A stretch of 27,954 nucleotides of DNA, taken from contig CAYZTR010000029.1 of assembly GCA_964481575.1 (NCBI GenBank), positions 1 through 27,954 on the forward strand. Direction: 5' to 3'. Under the pieces are notes generated by a model. That model was not told the DNA's origin. It made no database searches and saw only the letters and a program-made list of their open reading frames with translations. This document shows, one piece after another, positions 7,991-14,817 of the stretch. Positions within the stretch are counted from its first letter, which is position 1. The number at the start of each line of letters is the position of its first letter. A program made the position numbers and the translations under genes. The DNA is from UQRS01 sp964481575. Its GTDB lineage: Bacteria > Bacillota > Clostridia > Oscillospirales > Acutalibacteraceae.

Positions 7991-8041
7991 ATGCAACCTC
8001 CTTTGCAGGGAATCTTTACGTTCCGGATATGTTCCGGAAAT

Positions 8042-9055
8042 TTATTTCACATTCCAGAATGTGGGGATATATATTTTCTCATACACGCTGATGGCGTAGG
8101 GGTCGGTCATGCCGGCAATGTAATCCAACACCGCCCGCTGGGTTCCTTCCTCCCGCGCCACCTGTTTATAATCCTGGGGCAGCTTGTCCGGGTGCCCGGT
8201 GAAATACTGATACAGCCCCTCCACAATGCCGCCCACCTTGCTTTCCTCCGCTTTGGCCACCGGATTGTAATAAATGGCCTCGTAAACGAAATTGTGGATT
8301 TCCTCAAAGTGACCGGCAGTGACCGGATCCATGGCAATGGTCTCCCGGGAATTGTGGATCACCGAAAGCACCATGGTGTTGATCCGCTGGCTCCGGCTGT
8401 TGCCAAAAAAGTCCCGCAAGTCCCGGGGAATTTGCGCCTCCTGCAGGACACCGGCCGAAATGGCGTCCTCTATATCATGATTAATGTAAGCGATTTTATC
8501 CGCCAGACGGATGATCCGCCCTTCCAGGGTTACCGCTTCGGGGCCGGAAGTGTGGGTGACGATGCCGTCCAGCACCTCCCGGGTCAGGTTCAGCCCCTGG
8601 CCCTGCTTCTCCAGCCGCTCGCAGACCCGGACACTTTGGGCGTAATGCCGGAAGCCGGTGTCACTGATGGCGTTCAGCGCCCGCTCCCCGGCGTGGCCGA
8701 AGGGGGTGTGGCCCAGGTCGTGGCCCAGGGCGATGGCCTCGGTCAAATCTTCGTTGAGCCGGAGGGCCCGGGCAATGGTTCGGGAAATCTGGGAAACCTC
8801 CAGCGTATGGGTCAACCGGGTGCGGTAATGATCCCCCTCGGGGGACAAAAACACCTGGGTTTTATGCTTCATCCGGCGGAAGGCCTTGGAATGCAGAATC
8901 CGATCCCGATCCCGCTGATAGACGGTACGGATTTGATCTTCCGGCTCCGGCCGGCTCCGGCCGGCGGATTTGGCCGCCTGCATGGCGTAGGGAGACAGCG
9001 TCTGAGCCTCAATGGCCTGGGTTCGCTCCCGAATATTTAATTCCGCAGCTTCCAT
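8042..9055 (-). CDS. dgt: Deoxyguanosinetriphosphate triphosphohydrolase-like protein
   Basis: This 337-residue HD-domain protein belongs to the dGTPase-like family, which releases triphosphate from deoxynucleoside triphosphates and helps set dNTP pools. The metal-binding histidines and aspartates are visible in RTRLTHTLEVSQ (H83), IALGHDLGHTPFGHAGE (H112, D113) and DKIAYINHDIEDA. Upstream, YQRDRDRILHSKAFRRMKHKTQVF is the characteristic N-terminal region of the family. I chose ATG 9055 because GGAAGGTG lies just before it and the frame further upstream has no family similarity. It is the first gene of the dgt-dnaG-rpoD-rrf2 unit. Substrate preference (dGTP or other dNTPs) cannot be read from the sequence. 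Confidence 0.92.
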   Translation of the reverse strand: MEAAELNIRERTQAIEAQTLSPYAMQAAKSAGRSRPEPEDQIRTVYQRDRDRILHSKAFRRMKHKTQVFLSPEGDHYRTRLTHTLEVSQISRTIARALRLNEDLTEAIALGHDLGHTPFGHAGERALNAISDTGFRHYAQSVRVCERLEKQGQGLNLTREVLDGIVTHTSGPEAVTLEGRIIRLADKIAYINHDIEDAISAGVLQEAQIPRDLRDFFGNSRSQRINTMVLSVIHNSRETIAMDPVTAGHFEEIHNFVYEAIYYNPVAKAEESKVGGIVEGLYQYFTGHPDKLPQDYKQVAREEGTQRAVLDYIAGMTDPYAISVYEKIYIPTFWNVK

Positions 9056-9496
9056 AAGATCACCTTCCAATCTGATGGTTTCCCTGGCGGAGCATCCCCA
9101 GCGGGAAGCCAAATATTACCGCCAAATATTGCCGCCAAGTTCAGCGCCGCCGGGAATGTACCCCTGATCCGTCCCCTTCGGTGATAGCTTCCCCCAGAAG
9201 CAGGCTTGATACAGCCGTAAATCTCTGTGGCGCCACGGCCAACTGTTGCAGCCGCCACGGCCAACCGTTTTTTTTGAAAAGTCTCTATTTATTAAATTAG
9301 ACAAAAGACGGTGTTTTCCTCTTTTTCTCCGCAAAATTTCAATAACAAATTGTAAATTTTTGCGTTGCCGGGGGGAAAAGAGCCGTTGGGCCGGAATTTT
9401 CCCGTTGCGAATCGGCACAAATTCCTGTATAATAAACCTGACCTGTCCCCTGTGTCATCCTGACATCAAATTCTGGAACAGAAAGAGGCTTTTCCT
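9056..9496. other. 441-bp divergent intergenic region between dgt and the sortase gene
   Basis: I see no gene here. It holds two short direct repeats: GCCAAATATT followed by A/G-CC at about 9108-9133, and GCCACGGCCAAC at about 9232 and 9253. An AT-rich block (about 9262-9360) follows, with a near-palindromic GTCT...AGAC segment at 9282-9303. The sortase promoter is at 9405-9433. I could not find a convincing -35/-10 pair for dgt on the minus strand. Confidence 0.6.
9405..9433 (+). promoter_or_regulatory. Sigma-70 promoter for the sortase gene
   Basis: TTGCGA (9405-9410), a 17-bp spacer and a perfect TATAAT (9428-9433) stand 63 bp upstream of the sortase start. Confidence 0.8.
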
Positions 9497-10303
9497 ATGG
9501 CTGAATATAAACCCCGTCCGTCCGCCGTTGCCCCTCCCTCCCGGAAGGAACGCCGGAAGAAAAAGCGGCGGAATCGGAAGAATATTGTCTCCCTGTGTAT
9601 TCTCCTGTGCTGCGCCATTGTGTTTGTCACCTGCGGCGTCATCCTCCTTGCCGAGCTGCGGGCCTATCAGGTGGGCAGTGATTCTTATGAATCCGTGGCC
9701 GGGGAGGCCATCCAGGCTGCCCCTGCAGGCAGTGAGCTGCCCATTACGGTGGATTTTAACGCCCTGCGCCAGCAGAACAGCGACATCATTGGCTGGCTCT
9801 ATTCTGCCGATACGGTCATCAATTACCCCATTGTGCAGAACAGCGACAATGAATATTACCTGACCCACCTGTTTGACGGCACCACCAATAAAAACGGCTG
9901 TCTCTTTGCCGATTACCGCAACGCCGGGGATTTCTCCGATCCCAACACCTTCATTTACGGCCATCATATGCGTAACGGCACCATGTTTGCTTCCCTGGTC
10001 AAGTACAAGGAGCAGGCCTATTATGATGCCCATCCCATCATGTACCTTCTGACCCCCGATGCCAATTACCGGGTGGAGCTGTTCGCCGGCTATGTGACCG
10101 ATCCGCTGAACTCGGTGTATACGTTGGGCTTTGCGGATGCCGCCCAGTTCCTGTCCTATACGACCACCGCCAAGGCCAGTTCCACCTTTACCAACGACGT
10201 GGTTCTGACCCCGGAGGATCATGTGATTGTCTTGTCCACCTGCACCTATGAGTTTAACGACGCCCGGTATGTGGTGCTGGGCAAGCTGGTGGAAGTCCAG
10301 TAA
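9497..10303 (+). CDS. srtB: Class B sortase
   Basis: This 268-residue membrane-anchored transpeptidase would cleave a sorting signal on secreted proteins and link them to peptidoglycan or to one another. A strongly basic cytoplasmic start (RKERRKKKRRNRK, residues 16-28) precedes one membrane segment (about 30-52), giving an N-in topology. The catalytic domain has the class B features NSDIIGWLYSADTVINYPIVQ (94-114), the histidine in YGHHM (H156), the nucleophile C249 in LSTCTYEF and R257 in NDARYVVLGKL. ATG 9497 has only a modest AAAGAGG site. It is a lone gene: a strong promoter lies before it, a terminator after it, and no sorting-signal protein is in the window, so its substrates must be encoded elsewhere. 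Confidence 0.92.
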   Translation: MAEYKPRPSAVAPPSRKERRKKKRRNRKNIVSLCILLCCAIVFVTCGVILLAELRAYQVGSDSYESVAGEAIQAAPAGSELPITVDFNALRQQNSDIIGWLYSADTVINYPIVQNSDNEYYLTHLFDGTTNKNGCLFADYRNAGDFSDPNTFIYGHHMRNGTMFASLVKYKEQAYYDAHPIMYLLTPDANYRVELFAGYVTDPLNSVYTLGFADAAQFLSYTTTAKASSTFTNDVVLTPEDHVIVLSTCTYEFNDARYVVLGKLVEVQ

Positions 10304-10422
10304 CCATGCCGCCGGGGCCTACCGATCCTGTGTCCGGCAGATTGCCATTCTTGCCCGACGCTGCAAACCAGGCTGCTGCCCCGGCCCGCCGGAACCCGGC
10401 GGGTGCAACGGAAACAAAACAG

Positions 10423-10462
10423 AAACACAGCCTCCCTTTTCCCAAGGGAGGCTGTGTTTTTT
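10423..10462. terminator. Strong bidirectional terminator after the sortase gene
   Basis: A perfect 16-bp stem (10423-10438 with 10444-10459) and a 5-nt loop are followed by Ts on the plus strand; the As before it serve the opposite strand. It separates the convergent sortase and ECF-component genes. Its AAGGGAGGC arm resembles the end of repeat module A. Confidence 0.9.
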
Positions 10463-10486
10463 GGATACAGTGGATGGGGCCGATGC

Positions 10487-11095
10487 TTATTCTGCGAAGG
10501 CCCGCTTGTTGACGAATTTGTCCACCGCCTTGGCCACTGCGGCCGACAGGATAAAGCAGACAATGGCTTCCACCAGACCGTTGATGCCCACGAAAGCTAC
10601 CAGGAAGGAGAGCAGGGGCATGCCGGCCTGCATGGTCTGGATGTATTCGGTGGCGCCGAAGCAGACCATCAGCGCGGTCATAAACAGCAGGGTGTTCAGC
10701 AGGGCGCCGCAAAGCCCGGTGACGCCGTAGGAAATGGTGCGGGTTTTATCCACCCGGATGAGCCCCCGGAAGATCAGGCCGGTGATCCAGCCCATGAGCA
10801 GCCGGGGGAGGAAACAGACCAGGAAGGTCAGCAGCGGATTGATTCCCAGCAGCACGGTGCCGAAGGCGCTCATGCCGAAGCACTGGAGGAAGCTGGTCAG
10901 CCCGAAGAAGCCGCCCAGCAGGGCGCCGGCGGCAGGCCCCAGCACGATGGCCCCGATGATGACCGGGACGGTCATGAAGGTGATTTCCAGAACCCCCACC
11001 TTCAGGTAGCCCAGCGGCGTAAAGGCCATGATCAGCATCAGCGCCAGCAGGACGCCCAGCTCCACCAGTTTTAATGTTTTTGTTTTGTTTGCCAT
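10487..11095 (-). CDS. ECF transporter S component, probably pantothenate-specific (PanT-like)
   Basis: This 202-residue protein is almost entirely hydrophobic, with about six membrane helices. It starts with KTLKLVELGVLLALMLIMAFTPLGYL, then MTVPVIIGAIVLGPAAGALLGGFFGLTSF, a plan typical of the substrate-binding (S) components of energy-coupling factor vitamin transporters. GINPLLTFLVCFLPRLLMGW in the middle is like the pantothenate-type subfamily. It would sit in the membrane and share the EcfA/A'/T module, which is encoded elsewhere. The next gene upstream on the same strand is coaX, pantothenate kinase, which supports pantothenate as substrate; this is inference. ATG 11095 has GGAGGTAA nine bases upstream; an in-frame extension to 11140 lacks a site. 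It has its own promoter and a 165-nt leader. Confidence 0.82.
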   Translation of the reverse strand: MANKTKTLKLVELGVLLALMLIMAFTPLGYLKVGVLEITFMTVPVIIGAIVLGPAAGALLGGFFGLTSFLQCFGMSAFGTVLLGINPLLTFLVCFLPRLLMGWITGLIFRGLIRVDKTRTISYGVTGLCGALLNTLLFMTALMVCFGATEYIQTMQAGMPLLSFLVAFVGINGLVEAIVCFILSAAVAKAVDKFVNKRAFAE

Positions 11096-11296
11096 AAAAA
11101 TTACCTCCTGATGCTGCCCGGTGGCGCCGGTACAGCTCATGCATATTTATATCAAAGCGAATGTGCCGGATCTGCCGTGGCAGCCTTTGGGGTCAGCCCG
11201 GCCCGGCCATGCGCCTGATACCGAACCGGTTGCTGTCATTGGTAGTTTGCGCAGGGAAAGACGATTTATTATAGGCGGGCGCCGCCCAAAAGTCAA
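11096..11296 (-). promoter_or_regulatory. Promoter and long leader of the ECF S-component gene
   Basis: On the minus strand TTGACT (11291-11296), a 17-bp spacer rich in G and C, and a perfect TATAAT (11268-11273) form a strong promoter. Its -35 overlaps the coaX stop codon. The predicted transcript start near 11261 leaves about 165 nt of untranslated leader with several GC-rich inverted repeats (for example CTGCC/GGCAG and complementary runs around CCGGGCCGGG). I compared it by eye with B12, FMN, TPP, THF, ZTP and preQ1 riboswitch consensus elements and saw no match. A regulatory RNA is possible. Confidence 0.7.
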
Positions 11297-12069
11297 GCCT
11301 TTTCGGGCTGATTCCGGTAATAAATATCCCGGATGCCCTCCAGCAGCAGGTTGTCATAAATTTCGATTTTGTGGGTGCACAGGGGCACCACCATGGGGGC
11401 CAGGCCGCCGGTGGCAATGACGTTGGCTTCCTCCCCCAGCTCGGCGTTGATCCGGTCAATGAGGCCGTCGATCATGGCGGCGGCGCCTATCACAATGCCA
11501 GACTGCATGGACTCCACCGAGTTGGTGCCGATGACCTTGGCCGGGGCCTTCAGATCAATATAAGGCAGCTGGGCGGTGCCCCCTGCCAGGGCGTCCAGCG
11601 TCGCCCGGAGTCCGGCGGCGATGGGGCCGCCCAGAAAGTTGCCCTGCCGATCCATTACCGACAGGGTAGTGGCGGTGCCCAGATCGCAGATGATGCAGGG
11701 CATTTTGGCGTGGAGAGAGGCCCCTACTGCACCGGCCACCAGGTCGGCGCCCAGCTGCGCCGGATTGTCAATTTTAATATTCAGGCCGGTTTTGATGCCC
11801 GGCCCCACCTCCAGGGGGGTGATGTGATACAGGTCCCGGGCCGCCCGGGCAATGGTGGCACCCACAATGGGAACCACCGAATCCAGGATCACCCCGTCAA
11901 TGTCCGACCGGGCCACCCCGTGAAAGGCCAGAATACCGTCGATCTCCATGGCGTATTGGTCGCTGGTGCGGCGGGGGTCGGTGTTCAGCCGGGCCAGCAG
12001 CTGCAGATCCTTTCCCAGGTATACCCCCAGGGTTACATTGGTATTGCCGATGTCAATGGTTAACAGCAT
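11293..12069 (-). CDS. coaX: Type III pantothenate kinase
   Basis: This 258-residue enzyme phosphorylates pantothenate with ATP, the first step of coenzyme A synthesis, and belongs to the ASKHA-fold type III class that needs a monovalent cation. The phosphate-1 motif is LTIDIGNTNVTLGVY at the N-terminus, GADLVAGAVGA carries the pantothenate-binding aspartate, and DLGTATTLSVMD is the second phosphate motif. GGPIAAGLRATLDAL and the adenosine-site region near ATGGLAP follow. Length is typical. ATG 12069 is chosen because GGAGGAATACC lies just before it. It is downstream of the carboxypeptidase gene on the same strand (81-bp gap) and upstream of the probable pantothenate S component, which links uptake to activation. 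Confidence 0.95.
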   Translation of the reverse strand: MLLTIDIGNTNVTLGVYLGKDLQLLARLNTDPRRTSDQYAMEIDGILAFHGVARSDIDGVILDSVVPIVGATIARAARDLYHITPLEVGPGIKTGLNIKIDNPAQLGADLVAGAVGASLHAKMPCIICDLGTATTLSVMDRQGNFLGGPIAAGLRATLDALAGGTAQLPYIDLKAPAKVIGTNSVESMQSGIVIGAAAMIDGLIDRINAELGEEANVIATGGLAPMVVPLCTHKIEIYDNLLLEGIRDIYYRNQPEKA

Positions 12070-12150
12070 ACGGTATTCCTCCTGTGTCATTGGATCCGGT
12101 GCCTGCGGGACGGGTAGCAGATCCGCCCCAGGTTCCTTCCTTATTCGTCC

Positions 12151-13518
12151 TCATTCGTCCTCGTCCTCCAGCATGGGGGTCTTTCGCTGCCGCTCCCGGC
12201 TGGCTCTGCGTTTGGAGTTGGCCAGGGCTTTGCGGATCCGATGCCGGATGTATACCGCCACCAGCAGCACCGCCACCGCCAGCAGGGTCACCCGGAACCA
12301 GGTCTGGCCCGGCAGCCGCCGCAGGGCGCCCAGCCCGCTGAGCAGGGGATTGGCCTCTACCGTATCCCGGGCCACCAGATTCACCGTTCCCAGTGGCTGC
12401 CCGGCATAGTACAGGGTGGCCGTCCCCAGCACCTCCCCGCTTTGAATGGGGGCAGCGATGGGCTCACCGTCAATCTGGATCTCCGACGTGATGGTAGAGA
12501 GATCGGCGGCGCTGGGAATGGTAGCCTGCAAATCGGTTTCCGGATACAGGGTCACATGATCGGTGGAAAAGGAATATTTGACTTTGGCCTCGGCCATGGG
12601 CTGCTGCACATCCACCACGCTTTTATAGGTGAAGTCGGTAAAGGCCCAGTGGAACAGCTTGGCTGCGTCGGTAAATTCCGGATGGTCGTTTTTCCCGTTC
12701 TCATCGGTGGCGGGGCATCCCATCAGAATGCAAATATAGGTGCAGTCATTGTAGGTGGCGCTGGCCACCACGCAGCGGCCCCCCTGGGTGGTGGAACCGT
12801 TCTTCAGTCCGTTGGCGTACCGGTAATAGTAGGCGGTGTTGCCGTCCAGCAGGCTGTTGGTGTTGTACACGTTGCGGGTGGTTTTGGTCAGATTGGTGGC
12901 CCCAACGGTGTAGAGCCGGGTGTTGGCAATGTCGGCCAGCCCGGGGAAGGACAGATAGTATTTCGCCAGCTTGTACAGATCCTGGGCGGTGGTGCAGGCC
13001 TCCGGGGCATCCATGCCGGTGACGTTGGCAAAATGGGTGCCGGACATGCCCAGGGCGGCGGCCTTTTCATTCATGGCCGTTACAAACTTGTCCACACTGC
13101 CGGAAACATAGTTGGCCAGCAGATAGGCGGCCTCGTTGGAGGAGTTGAGAACGGTCATATTCAGCAGTTGGGCCACCGAGAAAATCTCCCCGTCCTGCAT
13201 CTTGTAAATGTCATAGGACTGGCCGGCCAGCTCGGCGTACACCGACTTGTCCACGGTGATGGTGGTGTCAAAATCGGGCACCGTCTCGGCCACCAGCACC
13301 GCCACCATGAGCTTGACAATGGAGGTGGGGGCCACGCTGGCATCGGCATTTTGCTGGAAAATCACGTCGTCGGAATCCAGGTTTACCAGCAGCGCCGATC
13401 CGGCCCGCACCTGAAAGGAGGTGGGCGTGTAGGCCCCTGCCGCCGGCGCCAGGACGGAAAATACCAGCATGAGACAAAGAAAAATCCAAAGAAAGGGTAA
13501 AAATCTGAACTTTACCAT
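12151..13518 (-). CDS. D-alanyl-D-alanine carboxypeptidase (penicillin-binding protein, PBP5/DacF type)
   Basis: This 455-residue serine peptidase (family S11) trims the terminal D-alanine from peptidoglycan stem peptides. It has a signal peptide (residues 1 to about 28, core WIFLCLMLVFSVLAP) and the active-site S66-x-x-K69 in PTSIVKLM. The second motif is S126-S-N128 in LNSSNEAA. The third motif reads K239-N-G (GLKNGSTTQGGRC) instead of the usual KTG. A C-terminal domain follows, then a membrane helix (TLLAVAVLLVAVYI) and a charged cytoplasmic tail ending in EDEDE; a C-terminal true transmembrane helix is less usual than the amphipathic anchor of PBP5. ATG 13518 has AGGGGA upstream. A good promoter with a palindrome precedes it. 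Confidence 0.9.
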   Translation of the reverse strand: MVKFRFLPFLWIFLCLMLVFSVLAPAAGAYTPTSFQVRAGSALLVNLDSDDVIFQQNADASVAPTSIVKLMVAVLVAETVPDFDTTITVDKSVYAELAGQSYDIYKMQDGEIFSVAQLLNMTVLNSSNEAAYLLANYVSGSVDKFVTAMNEKAAALGMSGTHFANVTGMDAPEACTTAQDLYKLAKYYLSFPGLADIANTRLYTVGATNLTKTTRNVYNTNSLLDGNTAYYYRYANGLKNGSTTQGGRCVVASATYNDCTYICILMGCPATDENGKNDHPEFTDAAKLFHWAFTDFTYKSVVDVQQPMAEAKVKYSFSTDHVTLYPETDLQATIPSAADLSTITSEIQIDGEPIAAPIQSGEVLGTATLYYAGQPLGTVNLVARDTVEANPLLSGLGALRRLPGQTWFRVTLLAVAVLLVAVYIRHRIRKALANSKRRASRERQRKTPMLEDEDE

Positions 13519-13578
13519 AGAAAAATCCCCTAAAATGTTGTATGATAAAGGAGGCATTTGGGAAATGCCCCCCGAATA

Positions 13579-13591
13579 ACAGGAATCCTGT
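13579..13591. promoter_or_regulatory. Palindrome at the predicted start site of the carboxypeptidase transcript
   Basis: ACAGGAATCCTGT is a perfect palindrome (6-bp arms, one central base) placed at about -1 to +12 of the promoter at 13597-13625, the right place for a repressor operator. The binding protein is unknown. Confidence 0.4.
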
Positions 13592-13596
13592 CTTTT

Positions 13597-13625
13597 AGTA
13601 TAACGGAAACGCGCCGAAATTGCAA
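13597..13625 (-). promoter_or_regulatory. Sigma-70 promoter for the carboxypeptidase-coaX transcript
   Basis: On the minus strand TTGCAA (13620-13625), a 17-bp spacer and TATACT (13597-13602) stand about 80 bp upstream of the start at 13518. The leader also has a GGCATTT/AAATGCC hairpin. Confidence 0.75.
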
Positions 13626-13708
13626 GGCATTGCAGGATTTTCCTTCGTTTACTTTTTACCGGGCGCGCAGCCTTCCGCTGCGGCGCCTGCGATCCGGGAG
13701 GGATCTGG

Positions 13709-14563
13709 TTGGTTTATATTACAGGCGATATGCACCGGGATTATTCCCGGTGGTACGGAAAAGAGCTCCGGAAGCTGGGGCCGGGGGATGTGCTCATCGT
13801 TCTGGGGGATTTCGGTTTCCTGTGGGACGGCAGTCCCCGGGAGAAGCGGGATCTGGAATACCTTGGCTCCCGGAAATTTACCGTCTGCTTCCTGGACGGT
13901 ACCCATGAGAATTTTGATCTGCTGTCCCGCTGCCGCAGAACCGTCTGGAACGGCGGCATGGTGCATCGGGTGTCGGGGAATCTGTTCCATATGATGCGGG
14001 GGCAGGTGTTCCGGATCCAGGGCCAGACCTTCTTCACCATGGGCGGCGGCGAAAGCCCCGATAAGGAAATGCGGATGGACGGCAAATGGTGGCGGGAGGA
14101 GCTGCCTTCGCCGGAGGAAATGCGGATCGGCGCCGAAAATCTGGATGACGCCGGCGGCCGGGTGGACTATGTGTTGACCCATGAGCCCCCTGCCCTGCTG
14201 AAGCGGGCCATGCTTCTGCGCCGGGGCGACCCTGACCGGGTCAATAAGCTGGGCGGCTTTCTGGAGGAGCTGAACCGGTCGGTGGCCTTTCGCCATTGGT
14301 ATTTTGGCTCCATGCACGAGGACCGCACCGTCACGCCGCGGCATACCGCCCTGTTTAAGCGGGTGCTGCCGGTGGGGGAGGATCTGAGCGGCCTCCCCCT
14401 GGATGACGGCTTTTACCAGCTGGAACCGCTGGCGGAGGAAGCGCCTTTGCAGACCGCCGATGTGTCTTTGGAATCTGCTGACCTATCCCGGCAGACCGCC
14501 GATGTGTCTCTGGAATCTGCTGACCTACCCCGGCAGACTGCCGATGTAAACGGTGAAACATAA
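13709..14563 (+). CDS. Metallophosphoesterase with a repeated C-terminal tail
   Basis: This 284-residue protein is a calcineurin-type metallophosphoesterase of a subfamily common in gut Clostridia. Motif I is ITGDMHRD (residues 4-11), motif II is LGDFGFLWDGS, motif III is DGTHENFD (G-T-H-E in place of G-N-H-E), motif IV is THEPP and motif V is FGSMHED. A TTG at 13709 is the chosen start because GGGAGGG lies seven bases before it and the next ATG (13730) would remove motif I. The last 40 residues are two full copies and a partial copy of a 14-residue repeat, QTADVSLESADL(S/P)R, with no similarity to the enzyme core. The substrate is unknown; relatives include nucleic-acid, nucleotide and protein phosphatases. 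Confidence 0.8.
   Translation: MVYITGDMHRDYSRWYGKELRKLGPGDVLIVLGDFGFLWDGSPREKRDLEYLGSRKFTVCFLDGTHENFDLLSRCRRTVWNGGMVHRVSGNLFHMMRGQVFRIQGQTFFTMGGGESPDKEMRMDGKWWREELPSPEEMRIGAENLDDAGGRVDYVLTHEPPALLKRAMLLRRGDPDRVNKLGGFLEELNRSVAFRHWYFGSMHEDRTVTPRHTALFKRVLPVGEDLSGLPLDDGFYQLEPLAEEAPLQTADVSLESADLSRQTADVSLESADLPRQTADVNGET
14450..14548 (+). repeat. 42-bp in-frame tandem repeat, about 2.3 copies
   Basis: Units begin at 14450, 14492 and 14534 with CAGACCGCCGATGT or a one-base variant. The 42-bp period keeps the frame, so copy-number change would alter the length of the metallophosphoesterase tail without breaking it. Confidence 0.9.
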
Positions 14564-14691
14564 GGATTGCGGTTGCCCCTGCGGTGTTTCGGGGAGCTGG
14601 CGCAACAGGGGAAGGCTTTGCCGGGCAGAGGCTTGCATTTGCCCTTCCGCAGAGCATGCCCCAACCCGGAATGGTTTATGGCTGTTGCCAG

Positions 14692-14790
14692 CTTGCTTGT
14701 ATCCACTTGTTTTTGCCGGCTTGTTTTTTTCACTTGTTTTCAACTAGTTGAACTGCTTGTTTTTTATTTATTTGTTTTTATCTTTTCTTG
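14692..14790. promoter_or_regulatory. T-rich tract with repeated CTTGT words and a 14-bp palindrome upstream of sbcD
   Basis: CTTG words occur at 14692 and 14696, and CTTGT words at 14696, 14706, 14720, 14733, 14756 and 14787, mostly followed by runs of T. Between the last two pairs lies TTCAACTAGTTGAA (14739-14752), a perfect palindrome. Base composition falls sharply compared with the flanking genes. I see no clear -35/-10 pair. The placement suggests control of sbcDC. Confidence 0.5.
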
Positions 14791-14817
14791 TCCAGCTTCC
14801 CAAAGGAAGGTGTTTTC

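Noticed and set aside
9262..9360. Promoter for dgt in the AT-rich block
   Set aside because: Several TTGTCT-, TTTACA- and TAATAA-like words occur on the minus strand, but none pair at 16-18 bp spacing.
11096..11260. Known riboswitch (B12, FMN, TPP, THF, ZTP, preQ1)
   Set aside because: By eye none of the conserved core sequences of these classes is present. The leader is reported as unassigned.
12241..13500. 419-residue open frame on the plus strand
   Set aside because: It lies antisense to the carboxypeptidase gene, is rich in G, H and Q as expected of a shadow frame in GC-rich DNA, and has no recognisable domain or ribosome site. The sense gene has all catalytic motifs.
14739..14752. LexA (SOS) box upstream of sbcD
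   Set aside because: TTCAACTAGTTGAA lacks the CGAAC...GTTCG arms of the Firmicute LexA site. It is kept as an unassigned palindrome only.
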